From positions 1 to 39,968 of IMG/VR virus record IMGVR_UViG_3300042390_000006: a stretch of 39,968 nt of DNA; one strand, written 5' to 3'. This document shows positions 1-10,822 of this stretch, one piece after another (positions within the stretch are counted from its first letter, which is position 1; each line of letters begins with the position of its first letter). The position numbers and the translations under genes were made by a program. The notes beneath the pieces were generated by a model. The model made no database searches, was not told the DNA's origin, and saw only the letters and a program-made list of their open reading frames with translations. This DNA is from a virus.

Positions 1-2
1 TT

Positions 3-3000
3 AGGTACACCGCAGCAGCAGCCACTCAAAATACCAAGGTATTTAAAGGCATGTTTGCACAAGAGCGTGAGACATTAACACGTGCTAGTAAAGACAGAGT
101 AAAACTACTACAGTCTCAGTATATCCAAATGCAGTCTGCAAATGGAGATATGATCAAGACTCTTCAGGTTGTTCCAAAGCACCTAAAGATGGTCAATGGC
201 CAATATGCGGACTATGCAACACGTATGCAAATGGCTGCACAAAGACAGCAATTTTTAAATAAACTATTAAGCCAAGGCTCAACACAACTCCTGAATTTCG
301 GTAAGAATACTCAGTGGGCTGGTCGCCAGTTGATGGTTGGTTTGACTATTCCACTTACAATTCTAGGCTCAACTGCAGCAAAAACATTCATGGAAATGGA
401 GCAGGCAATAACAAAGTTCTCCAGAGTATATGGAGACATGATGACAAACTCAGATGCAACTGACAAGGCTATTGCAGATGTTCAGAGACTTGCAAAAGAG
501 TTTACTAAGTTTGGTATTGCAGCAAAAGATACTGTAGAAATGGCTGGAACTGCAGCAGCGATGGGTCTTACTGGAGATGCACTTAATGCTCAAATAGTTC
601 AAGCAACACGCCTTGCCGTTCTTGGACAAGTTGAACAACAGCAAGCGCTTGAGACAACTATTTCTTTAACAAACGCTTTTGGAATTGCTTCTGAAGATTT
701 AGCAAAAAAGATTAACTTTCTCAACGCAGTAGAAAACCAGACTGTTCTTTCTATTGAAGATTTAACAATTGCTATTCCAAAGGCTGGACCAGTTGTTAAA
801 CAACTAGGTGGCGACGTAGAAGATCTTGCATTCTTTATGACTGCAATGAAGGAAGGTGGAATCAACGCATCAGAAGGTGCTAACGCACTTAAGTCTGGTC
901 TTGCTTCTATGATTAACCCTTCTAAGAAGGCTAGTGAATTTCTTGCGGGACTAGGTGTAAACCTTACTGGTATTGTTGAAGCAAACAAGGGAGACTTAAA
1001 GGGAACTGTAGTAGGATTTGCTAGAGCACTTGACACACTAGATCCTCTTAACCGTGCAAGAGCAATCGAGCAACTATTTGGTAAGTTCCAGTTTGCACGT
1101 CTATCTACATTATTCCAAAACGTTACAAAAGATTCTTCACAGGCTGCAAGAGCATTAGGACTTGCTGGAGCATCAGTTGAAGAGTTAGCAATCTTGTCTG
1201 AGCGAGAACTTGGCAAGGTTGAAGATATGACTGGTAACAAGTTTAAGAAGTCTATGGAAAACATTAAACTTCAACTTGTTCCAATAGGTAAAGCATTCTT
1301 AGAAGCAGTAACTCCTATAGTTAGTTTTGTTGGAAGAATCCTAGAAAAATTTAATACTTTAAGCGATGGAACTAAAAAAGTTATAACAGTTGTTATTGGA
1401 GTTGTTGGAGGACTTGCTCCAGTTCTATTGATGACATTTGGTGTTTTGATGAACTTTGTTGCAAATGGTATTAAGTTGTTTGCAAAACTTCGTGGTGGAG
1501 TTGCTCAACTTAATGGTTCAAACAATGTTCTTGGTGGAGGGTTTGAGTATCTAACTAATCAGCAGATTGAAAACCTTGCACAATCTAATGCTTTACATAC
1601 GTCTCATAGCCAATTAATTTCTACATTTAATGTTGAGGCAGCATCAGTCCAAGCATTAGCAGCAGCCTACGGCGCAGCAGCAAGTCAAGCAAGAGCCCTT
1701 GCTCAATCATCTCCAGGATTATTTAACACAGTTCCAGGACCTGCAGGAGCAGTAGCAGGACTACCTAAGAAATTTGCACAAGGAGGAGTTGTTCCAGGTA
1801 CAGGAAATAAAGACACAGTACCAGCACTACTAACTCCTGGTGAAGTTGTTATTACAAAAGATACTGCAAAGAAAAATCCAGAGTTAGTTGCTGCACTTCA
1901 AAATGATTCTGTAAAAAGATATCACAAAGGTACTGGAGAATTTCACGAACACCCACATCCAAGAAAGCCAAAATATACAATTGTTGAACCACATACAGGT
2001 AGAGTAGCAGGTGGTGAGCAAAACACAAAGACCATGTCTGGCGGTGCTATCATGATGCCAGGAAATATACAGGGTAAGGCTGTTAAGGGATCAACAACTG
2101 CTGGAGGAGATTCTAGATTTATTGCCAAAACTCAGTTGAATGACGATGGGGAACTAATCCCAACTGGAGCAACAGAACAGTTTAAAGCAGCAACAGCAGG
2201 ATCAATGAAAACTCAGATGCAGGCCCTTGATGGCATAGCAAGGCAAACAGATGAGTCGTTTGCTACTTGGTCTGAGGCTAACAAACACTTAACCCCTCAC
2301 TTTGATGAGATGGCAAATATATTTGCAAAAGAAATACTTCCAGGAGTAACAGATGTTAGCCAAGCAGGTCAAAACGCATACCCAAAGATGGTTGCATATA
2401 TAGACAACCTAGAAAGAGATTTAAAAATTACTGCCGATGAAGCAGAAAAGATGAAGATTGCTGCACGAAGAATATTTGATGCAGATTTAGGAACACCAGA
2501 AAATCCTGGTCGAGACGCAGTTGCTATGAACCGCAAAAGAGTCGAGACTGGAATTGATGAAGATGGTAATGAAAGAATTACCGATATAAGAACAGAAAGA
2601 GTTGCAATTCCTGGACACTCTATGTCAGAGTATTTAGATGGTAAAACAAAAGACAATACAGATAGAGAGTATGCACTAAGAGGATTAACTCCCCCAGAAG
2701 AAACAGATGAAAAAGGAAGTAAACCAACATTTGCACACATAAAAAGTGGAGAGGCTGGAACAAGTTATTCTGAGCCAATTGCATCAGAAAAGGGTGGAGT
2801 AACAGATACTGAAAGAGCAATTGTAGAAAAACTAAGAAATAGAGAAAAACTTAGTGCAGGACAAATAATAACACCTGCACCCAAAATTGAAGTAACACCA
2901 GAAGATAAAGCCAATGCAGAAGCAGAAGGAGCAAAAGTTGGACAGGCAGCAATTGATGGTGCAAGTGGTCCAGCAGGTGCTGACAATCAGTCTCCATCTA

Positions 3001-6000
3001 AAAAAGGTAGAAAGATTGGTAAAGATATTGCAGATGGAATTGTTGAAGGGTTGCAAGAAGGAACTCCAGAAGTTACTGCCCAATCTTCAAGACTTGGGAA
3101 TGCAGCAGTACCAACAGCAGCAGAAACACAAGCAAGAGTTGACAAGATGGATCTTGAAAACAAGGCTTTCTATGATGATATTGATACCCCAGAATTTCGT
3201 GATGAAAGACAAATACTTAAATCACAAGATAGACAAAGAAGAAAGCGTGGAGCCACAGGAACTGTAGGTGGTGGCCCAGTAACACCACCATCAGGACCTT
3301 CTTCAACAGTTGCTTTAACAGCAAGGACTGAAGCAGCAGCAGAAGATTTAGCGGTAAGTACAGAACAGGCTGCAACAGCACAATCACAAGTTGTTCAGCA
3401 GATTCATGATGAAAGTAAATCAAGAGTTACTATTAAGGGTAACACTATTAATATTGGTAAGGCTCGTCAAGAAGCAGATAGGCTAGATAAGGAAGCCTCT
3501 GACGCAGAAGCAGCAGCAGCAAAGGTTAGAACTGAAGCAGCAAAATGGGAAGAGGTCGCAGCCCGTGAAGGTGGCAAGAACATGCACACTGCTGAAAATG
3601 CTAAAGCCCTTAAAAAACTTGCTGATGAAGCAGAAATTAAAGCAGCAGAAGCAAGAATAAAAGCAGCAGAAGCAGAGATTGTAGCAGCCCAACTTGAGGC
3701 TGATGGTGAAGGTTCAGAACAAATAATTCAAGACCCAGTTAAAACCCCAGCCAAAGTTAAAAAAGCAGAGGAGGTTATGTCTAATGGAACCGTTGAAGCG
3801 GGAGATGGCATGCGCCGAATTGTTGAGGGTACAGATGAAACAGCAGACTCAACACTACTAGTAGCAGAACAAACAGATGAACTTGCAAATGTAACTGGAG
3901 AAGCCGTTGATGCTCAAACACAAACTGCAGGAAACCTTTTAACTGGTGCACAGATAACAGATGCTACTACAGGAAATATGAATGATGTTCTTCAGTCAAC
4001 AGGTACAACAGGTATAGCACAAGATGATATTGCAGGTTCTTCAGAAAACATTGCTGACATAAATAGAGACATTGAAGAAGACAAGCGCAAGATAAGAGAA
4101 TTGGGACGACAAGAACTTGCTGCACGAATGAAAGATCCAGGTGCAATTATTCCTGACGGAGCACAGTCAGATACTAAACGCTTTGATAGAACCGACGCTC
4201 CTAGTTATACAGAAGCCTATGATGAAGTAATGGGTAGAGACCCAGGAACTAATGGTCCAGACGACCCAGGGCAAACTGGATATACAAGAAATAAAAAGGG
4301 ACAGTTTATCTTTGACCCAGAAACAGGAGAACCAACAACTCTTACTCAAAAGCAGGTAACTAAAAAGAAACGTGGTATGCGTAAAGAAAAGGTTGGAAAG
4401 TTTTCTGGTAAAGCAGCAGGAGCATTAGGAACAGCAACTATGGTTGCAGGTATGGCAGGAGCCCCTCCACAAGTTACAGCAGCACTAGGAACAGCAGCAA
4501 CAGTTGCACAGTTTGCCCCAATGATTGCGGGTACAGGACCAATAGGCCTTGCAGTAGGAGCAGTTGTAGCATTAGGCGCTGGAGCGTATATGCTTAATAA
4601 GCACTTTAATCAAATGGCTGCAAAGGCAGCACAGTTTGCAAAAGACTTATCAGCAACCAGAGATGGATTAAAATCAATAGGTGAGATGAGTGGTAGAGTT
4701 GGCGCTTCTGAAATTATGGATAAGCGTAGACAGACTAGCCAGTACGGTAAGTATGACGAATCAATTAAAATTGATACTACATTTGGTGAGAAGTTCTTAG
4801 GCACAGATACTGGTAAAAAAGAAAAGAAACTATTCCAAGACAATGTTAAAAAATTTGGAAACGATAAAGCCATAAATGATTTATCTTTAAAACTTGCTAC
4901 AGCAGTTGCTGATGGAGTTCTTGATGCCGAAGCAGCAAACAGTATTGCTGCAGAACTTGCACTACAGGTAAAGGATCAAAAAGTTGAAATGCAGGTTATT
5001 GGACAACTAGGAGCACTACTTGGGCCAGATGGTAAAAATCTAAAAGACAACCCACTTGAAACAAGACTTCTTCTTCTAGACAATGCTAATCAAAGAGTAA
5101 CAAAAACAGAAACAGATATTTCAGAAGGAACTGGAAACACAAGAGAAAATGTTGCAACAGTCGCAGCATACAATATGAATAATATTGAAATGGCTACTAT
5201 GATGGCAGATCAAATTCAAATTGAGTATGAAACTCAAAAGAAAAAACTTGAAGCAGAGTTAGCCTCTACAACTAACGCACAAAAGAAATTAGAAATCACA
5301 GGAAAGATTGCAGCACTAGATGCTGCAAACCTAGAGAATTCAATATTAATGAATGCCCAGTTGCTTAGACAACTTGACACACAAACAAAAAGTTTTGAAA
5401 AAGTATATAGTGCTTCAGTATGGGGAAGCCAAGCAGCCAAAGAAGATGCCTACTTTGACGCAACAAGAACTCAACTTGAAACAACATACAAGGGAACTGA
5501 CCAGGAAGAAGCATCAAAGAAATTCTTAAATACAACAGAAGAGTTTGGAGATAATGCTTTTTCTAATGGATTAGCAGATCAGAAGACAGCACAAACTTTC
5601 CAAGCAAAAATGGAAATGCTTGTTGGAAGTAAGGTATTAAGTCCAACAGAAGCAAACAATTACATAGAACTATTCTCTGGTCAACTAGACAAGTTTGATT
5701 TATTGTTTGACGCAAGCGTTGAAATACATGGCCCAGCAAAAACAAAAGAACTTCTTAATATGTTTGCAGGATACGAGAATAAAGCAAAAGCAACTGAACT
5801 TATTACACAGATCTCACTAACAAAGCAAAACCCAGCAGAGTATGATGCAATCATGGAAACACTCAAGGGAATTCAGGCTCTAGATGGAACTACAATTGAT
5901 ATGGAACTTCTATTAACAACAGTTGGTCTAGAGGGAGTAGAACGACTTAAGACTCAAATGGAGGGTATTGAAAAACTAAAAGAGGCTCAAGAAAAAAATG

Positions 6001-9000
6001 GTGACAAGAAGATGGACCTTGAGAAGGTTAGAAAACTTGGACCTATAGAATCTGCAACTGTAGATGCATTAATAAAGAACACAAAAAGAAAGCAAGAGTT
6101 TGATAGTTTAACTTTAGACCAGCAGGCAGAATATTTGCAAAAACTTCAAACCCAGTTCGCTTATGAAGGAATGGTAAACGATACTCAAAGGGCTTTAGAA
6201 GCAGAACAGTATGCACGTCAGATGACACTTATTGAGCAAGCCAACGGAAGGGTTGCAACAACCACTGCTGCATTTACAGCATCTGTTGCACAGTTTAAAG
6301 CATCCTACATGGCACTTGATGCAGCATCAAGGGCTATTGTAAAGGTTAAGCCAATCACGTCAACTGGGATAGTAAGCAATCCCGCAGGCCCAGCAAAGAC
6401 TCCTACAGACAAGGGTAAGAAAGACGATCCTTACGACTTTTTACAAGATCTTGCTATGCGTATTAAGATGACAAGAGATGCATCATTTGATGCAACAAAA
6501 CCGCTAAAGTCAATGATTGAAGCAATGGCAGGAGCAAAAGCCAGAAAAAATGTTTCCTCTATGTTTGAAATGTTTAAGGGTGTTCAGCAAACACTTATTG
6601 GCCTAAAGGTTCCAAAAGAATTAAGAGACTATATTGCAGGACTAGATCCAGAAGAATTTAAAGAGTTAGAAAAAGCAGGAGCATTTACATACGCCCCTAA
6701 GAAAGATAAAAAGACGGGTAAAGTTGTTAAAGATGCAAAGGGTAACATCGTATATGACAAGTCAAGAATTGTAGGTTTGTCAGAAACTTCTAAGACAATC
6801 GTAGCAGCATATAACGAAGCCCCTCTAGAAAACTTTAATCTTGCACAAAAAGAAATTATTACAAATACTGACAATCAATTTAAAGCATTTAATAAACTAA
6901 AGGCAGAAGGCGTAGATACTGCAACTGCTCTAGAAATGTTACAAGATGAAGCCCTTGCAGCAGCACTTGCATCTGGCCAAATAAAAGGACCAGACCTAAA
7001 GAAGTTTGCTGAAGATGCAAAACTAGCAGCAGATGCAACAGCAAAGTATGCAGTTATTTCTGACCTTCTAAAAAAGAATGAAGAGATGGAGTTTAAGGCA
7101 ACTGCTGTTCCAAAACTAGCAGCAGCACTTAAGCAGAGTGGTATGTCTGTTGAAAATATTCAGACAGTACTTCAAGATCCAGCACTAGCAAAGCAATTAA
7201 TAAAAGACTTAGAAGATGGCAAAATAGATTCAAAGGCCATTTCTGATTACCTAAAGAACATAAAAGATGAAAAGATTGTAGAAATTCGTGGCAAGTTTAA
7301 TGCTGGAGATTTTGCGGGTGCAGCAGCACCAGGTATGGAACTTGTTAGCAAGATGTTCTCAGTTCAGGAATCACTAATTAGAACTGGTGCTAGTGCAGCG
7401 TCTAAGTCAATGGTCGCAAATATTAAAAAACTTAAAGATGTAAATGAAGATCTTCAACTTGAAATTCAAGACATTACCATTAATTCTATTAGACCAATTG
7501 AGCAGACTATCGAAAAATTATCAAGAGAACTAGAGATAAAAGTTACTCGAGTCCTTGAGGCATATCAAGAAGAAATAAATGATCTTCAACATGTTATTAA
7601 ACTTGCCTTTGAAGATCCAATAGCAGACATTAATGCAGAAAATACAATCCTGTCTAACGACATGGAAATAATGAACCATGCTGCAGAAGAAATCAATAAG
7701 AGGTATGATGAACAGGCAGAGGCTCTGTCTAAAGTTTCAGAGATTAAGAGTCAGATTGTTGAACAAGAAAAGGAACAACTTGATTTAGCAGATGCTTTAT
7801 CAAAGGGAGACATTGGTGCAGCAGCCCGTGCAGTCCAGGCTATAAGAGCAGCCCAAGCAGCCCGTAATGCAGAGAATGCTTCAAAGGCTTTAGAACTATC
7901 TCGTAAGAATAAGATTGATAATCTTAGAGGAAGAGACTCAGGGTTAAGCAAAGACGAGATCACTGAAAGACAATATCAAAATGCTCAAACAATATACGAC
8001 TTAGAAAACAGAGCAGAGACAGAAGTAATTAATCCAGACGGATCAAAAGAACTACTCACAAGATTAGAAATTTTAGACAGAATAGAAGAAAAAAACAAAC
8101 TAATCTATGCCCTTGAAGAAGATCGTGAAGCAAGACAACTTGCTATACGGGCAGAAGAAGATAAAATATATGCATTCAAACAAAAAGTACAAGAAAAGCA
8201 GGACAAGATTGATAAAAACAGTTTTGATATTGCAACGGATGAACGTAAGATAGAAAAATTAGTTTCTGGTATAACAGTTCTTGGACAAACAAAGGATGCT
8301 TGGGATGCTGTTAGTGCAAAGATTGAAGCATCTGCACTTGCTGGACAAGACTTCGATAGGCTTATGGGTACAATGCTTGCTTCAACAGACAAGATTGAAG
8401 AAGGTTGGGACAAGATATCAGATACAATGAAGAAGTATTCTGATATTACTGGAGATAAAACAAAGGGTCTTGGAACTGCAGAAATGCAAGAAGAAAGAAA
8501 GAAAACCCATGACTTATTAAAAGAAAATGAACAAGCAGCCCTTGATGCTATTAGGGTTGGTAAGAATGCAATAGCCCAAGCCCAAGCAGAATACGATATT
8601 AAGAAAAAGGCATATGACCTAGAAGTTGAAACACTTAAAACTCAACACGCTGCAGCAATGGCAAGACAAGATTTTTATGCAGCAGAAAAAATATATCAAG
8701 CACTTGTTGCTAAACAAAAGATGGCACCTGCTGCACCAGTAACAGAACCAAATTCAAAAGTTGATAATGCAAATATAAACTACAACAATATTAACGATAA
8801 TGCTGCACAAGATATTTATGACGAGGCCAACGCAGAAGCAAAAGACTCTAAACAACTATATACATATAAAGGAACAGGGGGTGCTTCAGGGGGCGGAACA
8901 ACTGGTGGTGGTGGAGGAAGCATCATACCAAAAACTCAAGCACAAAAGGATGCAGAAGCAAAGGCAAAGAAGGAAGCAGACGCAAAGGCTGCAGCAGATG

Positions 9001-10160
9001 CAGCAGCAAAAGCGGGAAAAATTACTCCTCCAATAATGCCAACACAGAAAATTGATGCACCAAGAACTTTTGTAAAAGATGCAATTTATTCAACAACTGC
9101 TCCAGCCCTGGCAACAAAGAGAGCAGCAAAGGAAACTGAATTTAATACAAAACTTAAATCTATAACTAGCAAGTATACCGCAGCATATCAATCTGGTGCT
9201 CTGATGAGTATGGGTCTTGACCCTAACATAACTGATGAAATGCATAATAAGTATGTTCAGAATGCTAAAGCATTAGTTCCATTAGCAAAAGATAAAGCAG
9301 CAATCGCAAAAGAACTTGAGGCACTTTCTAAGATAAGAAACGAATATAGAGAATACGGAACAAGTGTAAATTCCAAAGGTCAGACATCAGTTGCAGACCT
9401 AAGTAACTCAACTGCTGCAACAAGAGCAGCATCACAAGCAAAAAGTGCTCTTCCAAAAGATGTTGTTGCAGTTCTAGAAGCACTAAGAGAACTGAATGCT
9501 TCGATAGAAGAAGATAAGTCTAAAATTAAAATAGCAAGAGATAATTACTCTAAAGTAAAAATTGATAGAGGATACACAGAGTCTCAATTTCCTATATTAA
9601 CATTTGATCCAGAAAAAATTAAAACAGATGACCCTGAGTCATACAAGAAAATTCTTCCCCTGTATACTGCATACAAGCAGATTGCAAAGGACATGGATTC
9701 TAAGTCTGATCAAGGGGCAAAAGGACGATGGTTACTAAAAAATGCTGGATATAAGGCTTCAGATTTTAATTTTTACTTTGAAAGAGGAAAGAATTACGTA
9801 ACAACTCCAACTGGTGCAAATACCTATAACTCTGGTAAAGATTATCCTACCTGGAAGGGTTATGCAACTGGTGGTCTTGTTTCTTCTAAGTTTGCACAAA
9901 AGAGATTTAGCATGGGAACTGATACAGTACCAGCCATGCTTACTCCTGGAGAATTTGTAATGAATAAGTTTGCCGTACAGTCCCACGGTATAGGAAAAAT
10001 GCAGGCAATGAATAATGGCCAAGCAGCAGGCGACTCAGTGTATAATTATAGTATTAGCGTAAATGTTAAGTCTGAATCAAATCCAGATGAAATTGCAAGA
10101 ACCGTCATTGCTCAGATAAAGAGCGTTGACGCACAAAAGATGAGAGGAGTTAGAACCTAA
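3..10160 (+). CDS. Tail tape measure protein, 5' end cut by window edge
   Basis: This protein sets tail length and is ejected ahead of the DNA. The frame is open to the left edge; the first ATG is at 51, but 16 coding codons precede it, so the true start lies outside. About 3385 residues are visible. Residues counted from that ATG: a TP901/PhageMin_Tail-type core at about 110-300; a hydrophobic stretch at about 443-480; a GGVVPG...DTVPALLTPGE motif at 575-600; an SPSKKGRKIGKDIADG segment near 985-1000, typical of tape measures; long Ala/Glu/Lys coiled coil; a second Ala/Gly hydrophobic region at about 1450-1515; more coiled coil; a Gly-rich linker near 2942; and a second DTVPAMLTPGEF motif near 3285-3300. 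At about 0.15 nm per residue (known rule) the tail would be about 500 nm. No lytic domain was recognised. The next gene starts at the TAATG overlap. Confidence 0.95.
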   Translation, partial: RYTAAAATQNTKVFKGMFAQERETLTRASKDRVKLLQSQYIQMQSANGDMIKTLQVVPKHLKMVNGQYADYATRMQMAAQRQQFLNKLLSQGSTQLLNFGKNTQWAGRQLMVGLTIPLTILGSTAAKTFMEMEQAITKFSRVYGDMMTNSDATDKAIADVQRLAKEFTKFGIAAKDTVEMAGTAAAMGLTGDALNAQIVQATRLAVLGQVEQQQALETTISLTNAFGIASEDLAKKINFLNAVENQTVLSIEDLTIAIPKAGPVVKQLGGDVEDLAFFMTAMKEGGINASEGANALKSGLASMINPSKKASEFLAGLGVNLTGIVEANKGDLKGTVVGFARALDTLDPLNRARAIEQLFGKFQFARLSTLFQNVTKDSSQAARALGLAGASVEELAILSERELGKVEDMTGNKFKKSMENIKLQLVPIGKAFLEAVTPIVSFVGRILEKFNTLSDGTKKVITVVIGVVGGLAPVLLMTFGVLMNFVANGIKLFAKLRGGVAQLNGSNNVLGGGFEYLTNQQIENLAQSNALHTSHSQLISTFNVEAASVQALAAAYGAAASQARALAQSSPGLFNTVPGPAGAVAGLPKKFAQGGVVPGTGNKDTVPALLTPGEVVITKDTAKKNPELVAALQNDSVKRYHKGTGEFHEHPHPRKPKYTIVEPHTGRVAGGEQNTKTMSGGAIMMPGNIQGKAVKGSTTAGGDSRFIAKTQLNDDGELIPTGATEQFKAATAGSMKTQMQALDGIARQTDESFATWSEANKHLTPHFDEMANIFAKEILPGVTDVSQAGQNAYPKMVAYIDNLERDLKITADEAEKMKIAARRIFDADLGTPENPGRDAVAMNRKRVETGIDEDGNERITDIRTERVAIPGHSMSEYLDGKTKDNTDREYALRGLTPPEETDEKGSKPTFAHIKSGEAGTSYSEPIASEKGGVTDTERAIVEKLRNREKLSAGQIITPAPKIEVTPEDKANAEAEGAKVGQAAIDGASGPAGADNQSPSKKGRKIGKDIADGIVEGLQEGTPEVTAQSSRLGNAAVPTAAETQARVDKMDLENKAFYDDIDTPEFRDERQILKSQDRQRRKRGATGTVGGGPVTPPSGPSSTVALTARTEAAAEDLAVSTEQAATAQSQVVQQIHDESKSRVTIKGNTINIGKARQEADRLDKEASDAEAAAAKVRTEAAKWEEVAAREGGKNMHTAENAKALKKLADEAEIKAAEARIKAAEAEIVAAQLEADGEGSEQIIQDPVKTPAKVKKAEEVMSNGTVEAGDGMRRIVEGTDETADSTLLVAEQTDELANVTGEAVDAQTQTAGNLLTGAQITDATTGNMNDVLQSTGTTGIAQDDIAGSSENIADINRDIEEDKRKIRELGRQELAARMKDPGAIIPDGAQSDTKRFDRTDAPSYTEAYDEVMGRDPGTNGPDDPGQTGYTRNKKGQFIFDPETGEPTTLTQKQVTKKKRGMRKEKVGKFSGKAAGALGTATMVAGMAGAPPQVTAALGTAATVAQFAPMIAGTGPIGLAVGAVVALGAGAYMLNKHFNQMAAKAAQFAKDLSATRDGLKSIGEMSGRVGASEIMDKRRQTSQYGKYDESIKIDTTFGEKFLGTDTGKKEKKLFQDNVKKFGNDKAINDLSLKLATAVADGVLDAEAANSIAAELALQVKDQKVEMQVIGQLGALLGPDGKNLKDNPLETRLLLLDNANQRVTKTETDISEGTGNTRENVATVAAYNMNNIEMATMMADQIQIEYETQKKKLEAELASTTNAQKKLEITGKIAALDAANLENSILMNAQLLRQLDTQTKSFEKVYSASVWGSQAAKEDAYFDATRTQLETTYKGTDQEEASKKFLNTTEEFGDNAFSNGLADQKTAQTFQAKMEMLVGSKVLSPTEANNYIELFSGQLDKFDLLFDASVEIHGPAKTKELLNMFAGYENKAKATELITQISLTKQNPAEYDAIMETLKGIQALDGTTIDMELLLTTVGLEGVERLKTQMEGIEKLKEAQEKNGDKKMDLEKVRKLGPIESATVDALIKNTKRKQEFDSLTLDQQAEYLQKLQTQFAYEGMVNDTQRALEAEQYARQMTLIEQANGRVATTTAAFTASVAQFKASYMALDAASRAIVKVKPITSTGIVSNPAGPAKTPTDKGKKDDPYDFLQDLAMRIKMTRDASFDATKPLKSMIEAMAGAKARKNVSSMFEMFKGVQQTLIGLKVPKELRDYIAGLDPEEFKELEKAGAFTYAPKKDKKTGKVVKDAKGNIVYDKSRIVGLSETSKTIVAAYNEAPLENFNLAQKEIITNTDNQFKAFNKLKAEGVDTATALEMLQDEALAAALASGQIKGPDLKKFAEDAKLAADATAKYAVISDLLKKNEEMEFKATAVPKLAAALKQSGMSVENIQTVLQDPALAKQLIKDLEDGKIDSKAISDYLKNIKDEKIVEIRGKFNAGDFAGAAAPGMELVSKMFSVQESLIRTGASAASKSMVANIKKLKDVNEDLQLEIQDITINSIRPIEQTIEKLSRELEIKVTRVLEAYQEEINDLQHVIKLAFEDPIADINAENTILSNDMEIMNHAAEEINKRYDEQAEALSKVSEIKSQIVEQEKEQLDLADALSKGDIGAAARAVQAIRAAQAARNAENASKALELSRKNKIDNLRGRDSGLSKDEITERQYQNAQTIYDLENRAETEVINPDGSKELLTRLEILDRIEEKNKLIYALEEDREARQLAIRAEEDKIYAFKQKVQEKQDKIDKNSFDIATDERKIEKLVSGITVLGQTKDAWDAVSAKIEASALAGQDFDRLMGTMLASTDKIEEGWDKISDTMKKYSDITGDKTKGLGTAEMQEERKKTHDLLKENEQAALDAIRVGKNAIAQAQAEYDIKKKAYDLEVETLKTQHAAAMARQDFYAAEKIYQALVAKQKMAPAAPVTEPNSKVDNANINYNNINDNAAQDIYDEANAEAKDSKQLYTYKGTGGASGGGTTGGGGGSIIPKTQAQKDAEAKAKKEADAKAAADAAAKAGKITPPIMPTQKIDAPRTFVKDAIYSTTAPALATKRAAKETEFNTKLKSITSKYTAAYQSGALMSMGLDPNITDEMHNKYVQNAKALVPLAKDKAAIAKELEALSKIRNEYREYGTSVNSKGQTSVADLSNSTAATRAASQAKSALPKDVVAVLEALRELNASIEEDKSKIKIARDNYSKVKIDRGYTESQFPILTFDPEKIKTDDPESYKKILPLYTAYKQIAKDMDSKSDQGAKGRWLLKNAGYKASDFNFYFERGKNYVTTPTGANTYNSGKDYPTWKGYATGGLVSSKFAQKRFSMGTDTVPAMLTPGEFVMNKFAVQSHGIGKMQAMNNGQAAGDSVYNYSISVNVKSESNPDEIARTVIAQIKSVDAQKMRGVRT

Positions 10161-10822
10161 TGGCAACTAATGCATATATGGCAGGTCGTAAGAAATATCA
10201 AAGACCCCAAGGGATCCTCTTTGCAGATAACGAAGGTATCAAGGTAGATGGTTTTCACATCCCTGAAGGAGACGAGATTGGGTCATTAGGAGCCTCTGTG
10301 GATGGCTATGGCGAGTTCATAATCCTTTCTGATAACAATAGGTCACCCATAGACTTTAAGACCACCAGAATTGAAAAACGGGAGAGAATGATAAATGGCC
10401 GTATGAGATCTTATCATACTGCAGATAAACTAACATTAACAGTATCTTGGGATATGCTGCCATCTAGAGCATTCGATACTTATGCTGGCTTTGATGCTAA
10501 TGGAAATCCAAACATGGCAATAATCCCAGAGATAAGAACAAACCCTTTAGAGTTTACTACAGACGGTGGCGCAGGTGGAGTAGAACTCCTTGACTGGTAT
10601 AAAAATCACAGTGGATCTTTTTGGGTCTATCTTGCCTATGACAAATACACGAACTTTAAAGATGTCTTTGAAACTACAAATGTAGATGAAAGGTTTGCAA
10701 ATACAAATAAGTATAATGAAGTTATTGAGATGTTCTTTACAGACTTTAGTTATTCAGTTCAAAAAAGAAGTGGGCTTAACTTTGACTTCTGGAATGTATC
10801 TTTAACTCTGGAAGAGGCATAA
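10160..10822 (+). CDS. Distal tail (Dit-like) / minor tail protein
   Basis: 220 residues, starting with the ATG that shares one base with the tape measure stop (TAATG), so translation is probably coupled; GGAG lies about 10 bases upstream. Position directly after the tape measure and before the large hub protein is where siphophages of Gram-positive hosts encode the distal tail protein that joins tube to tip. The sequence looks beta-rich with many aromatic residues, and the end (SGLNFDFWNVSLTLEEA) resembles a terminal strand. I do not see a diagnostic motif, so the assignment rests on gene order, length and beta-rich composition. It could equally be another minor tail protein of the tip. Confidence 0.6.
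   Translation: MATNAYMAGRKKYQRPQGILFADNEGIKVDGFHIPEGDEIGSLGASVDGYGEFIILSDNNRSPIDFKTTRIEKRERMINGRMRSYHTADKLTLTVSWDMLPSRAFDTYAGFDANGNPNMAIIPEIRTNPLEFTTDGGAGGVELLDWYKNHSGSFWVYLAYDKYTNFKDVFETTNVDERFANTNKYNEVIEMFFTDFSYSVQKRSGLNFDFWNVSLTLEEA

Noticed and set aside
599-1264. 221-codon open frame on the minus strand inside the tape measure gene
   Set aside because: Antisense shadow of a real, conserved gene; Ser/Ala-rich with no ribosome site or motif.
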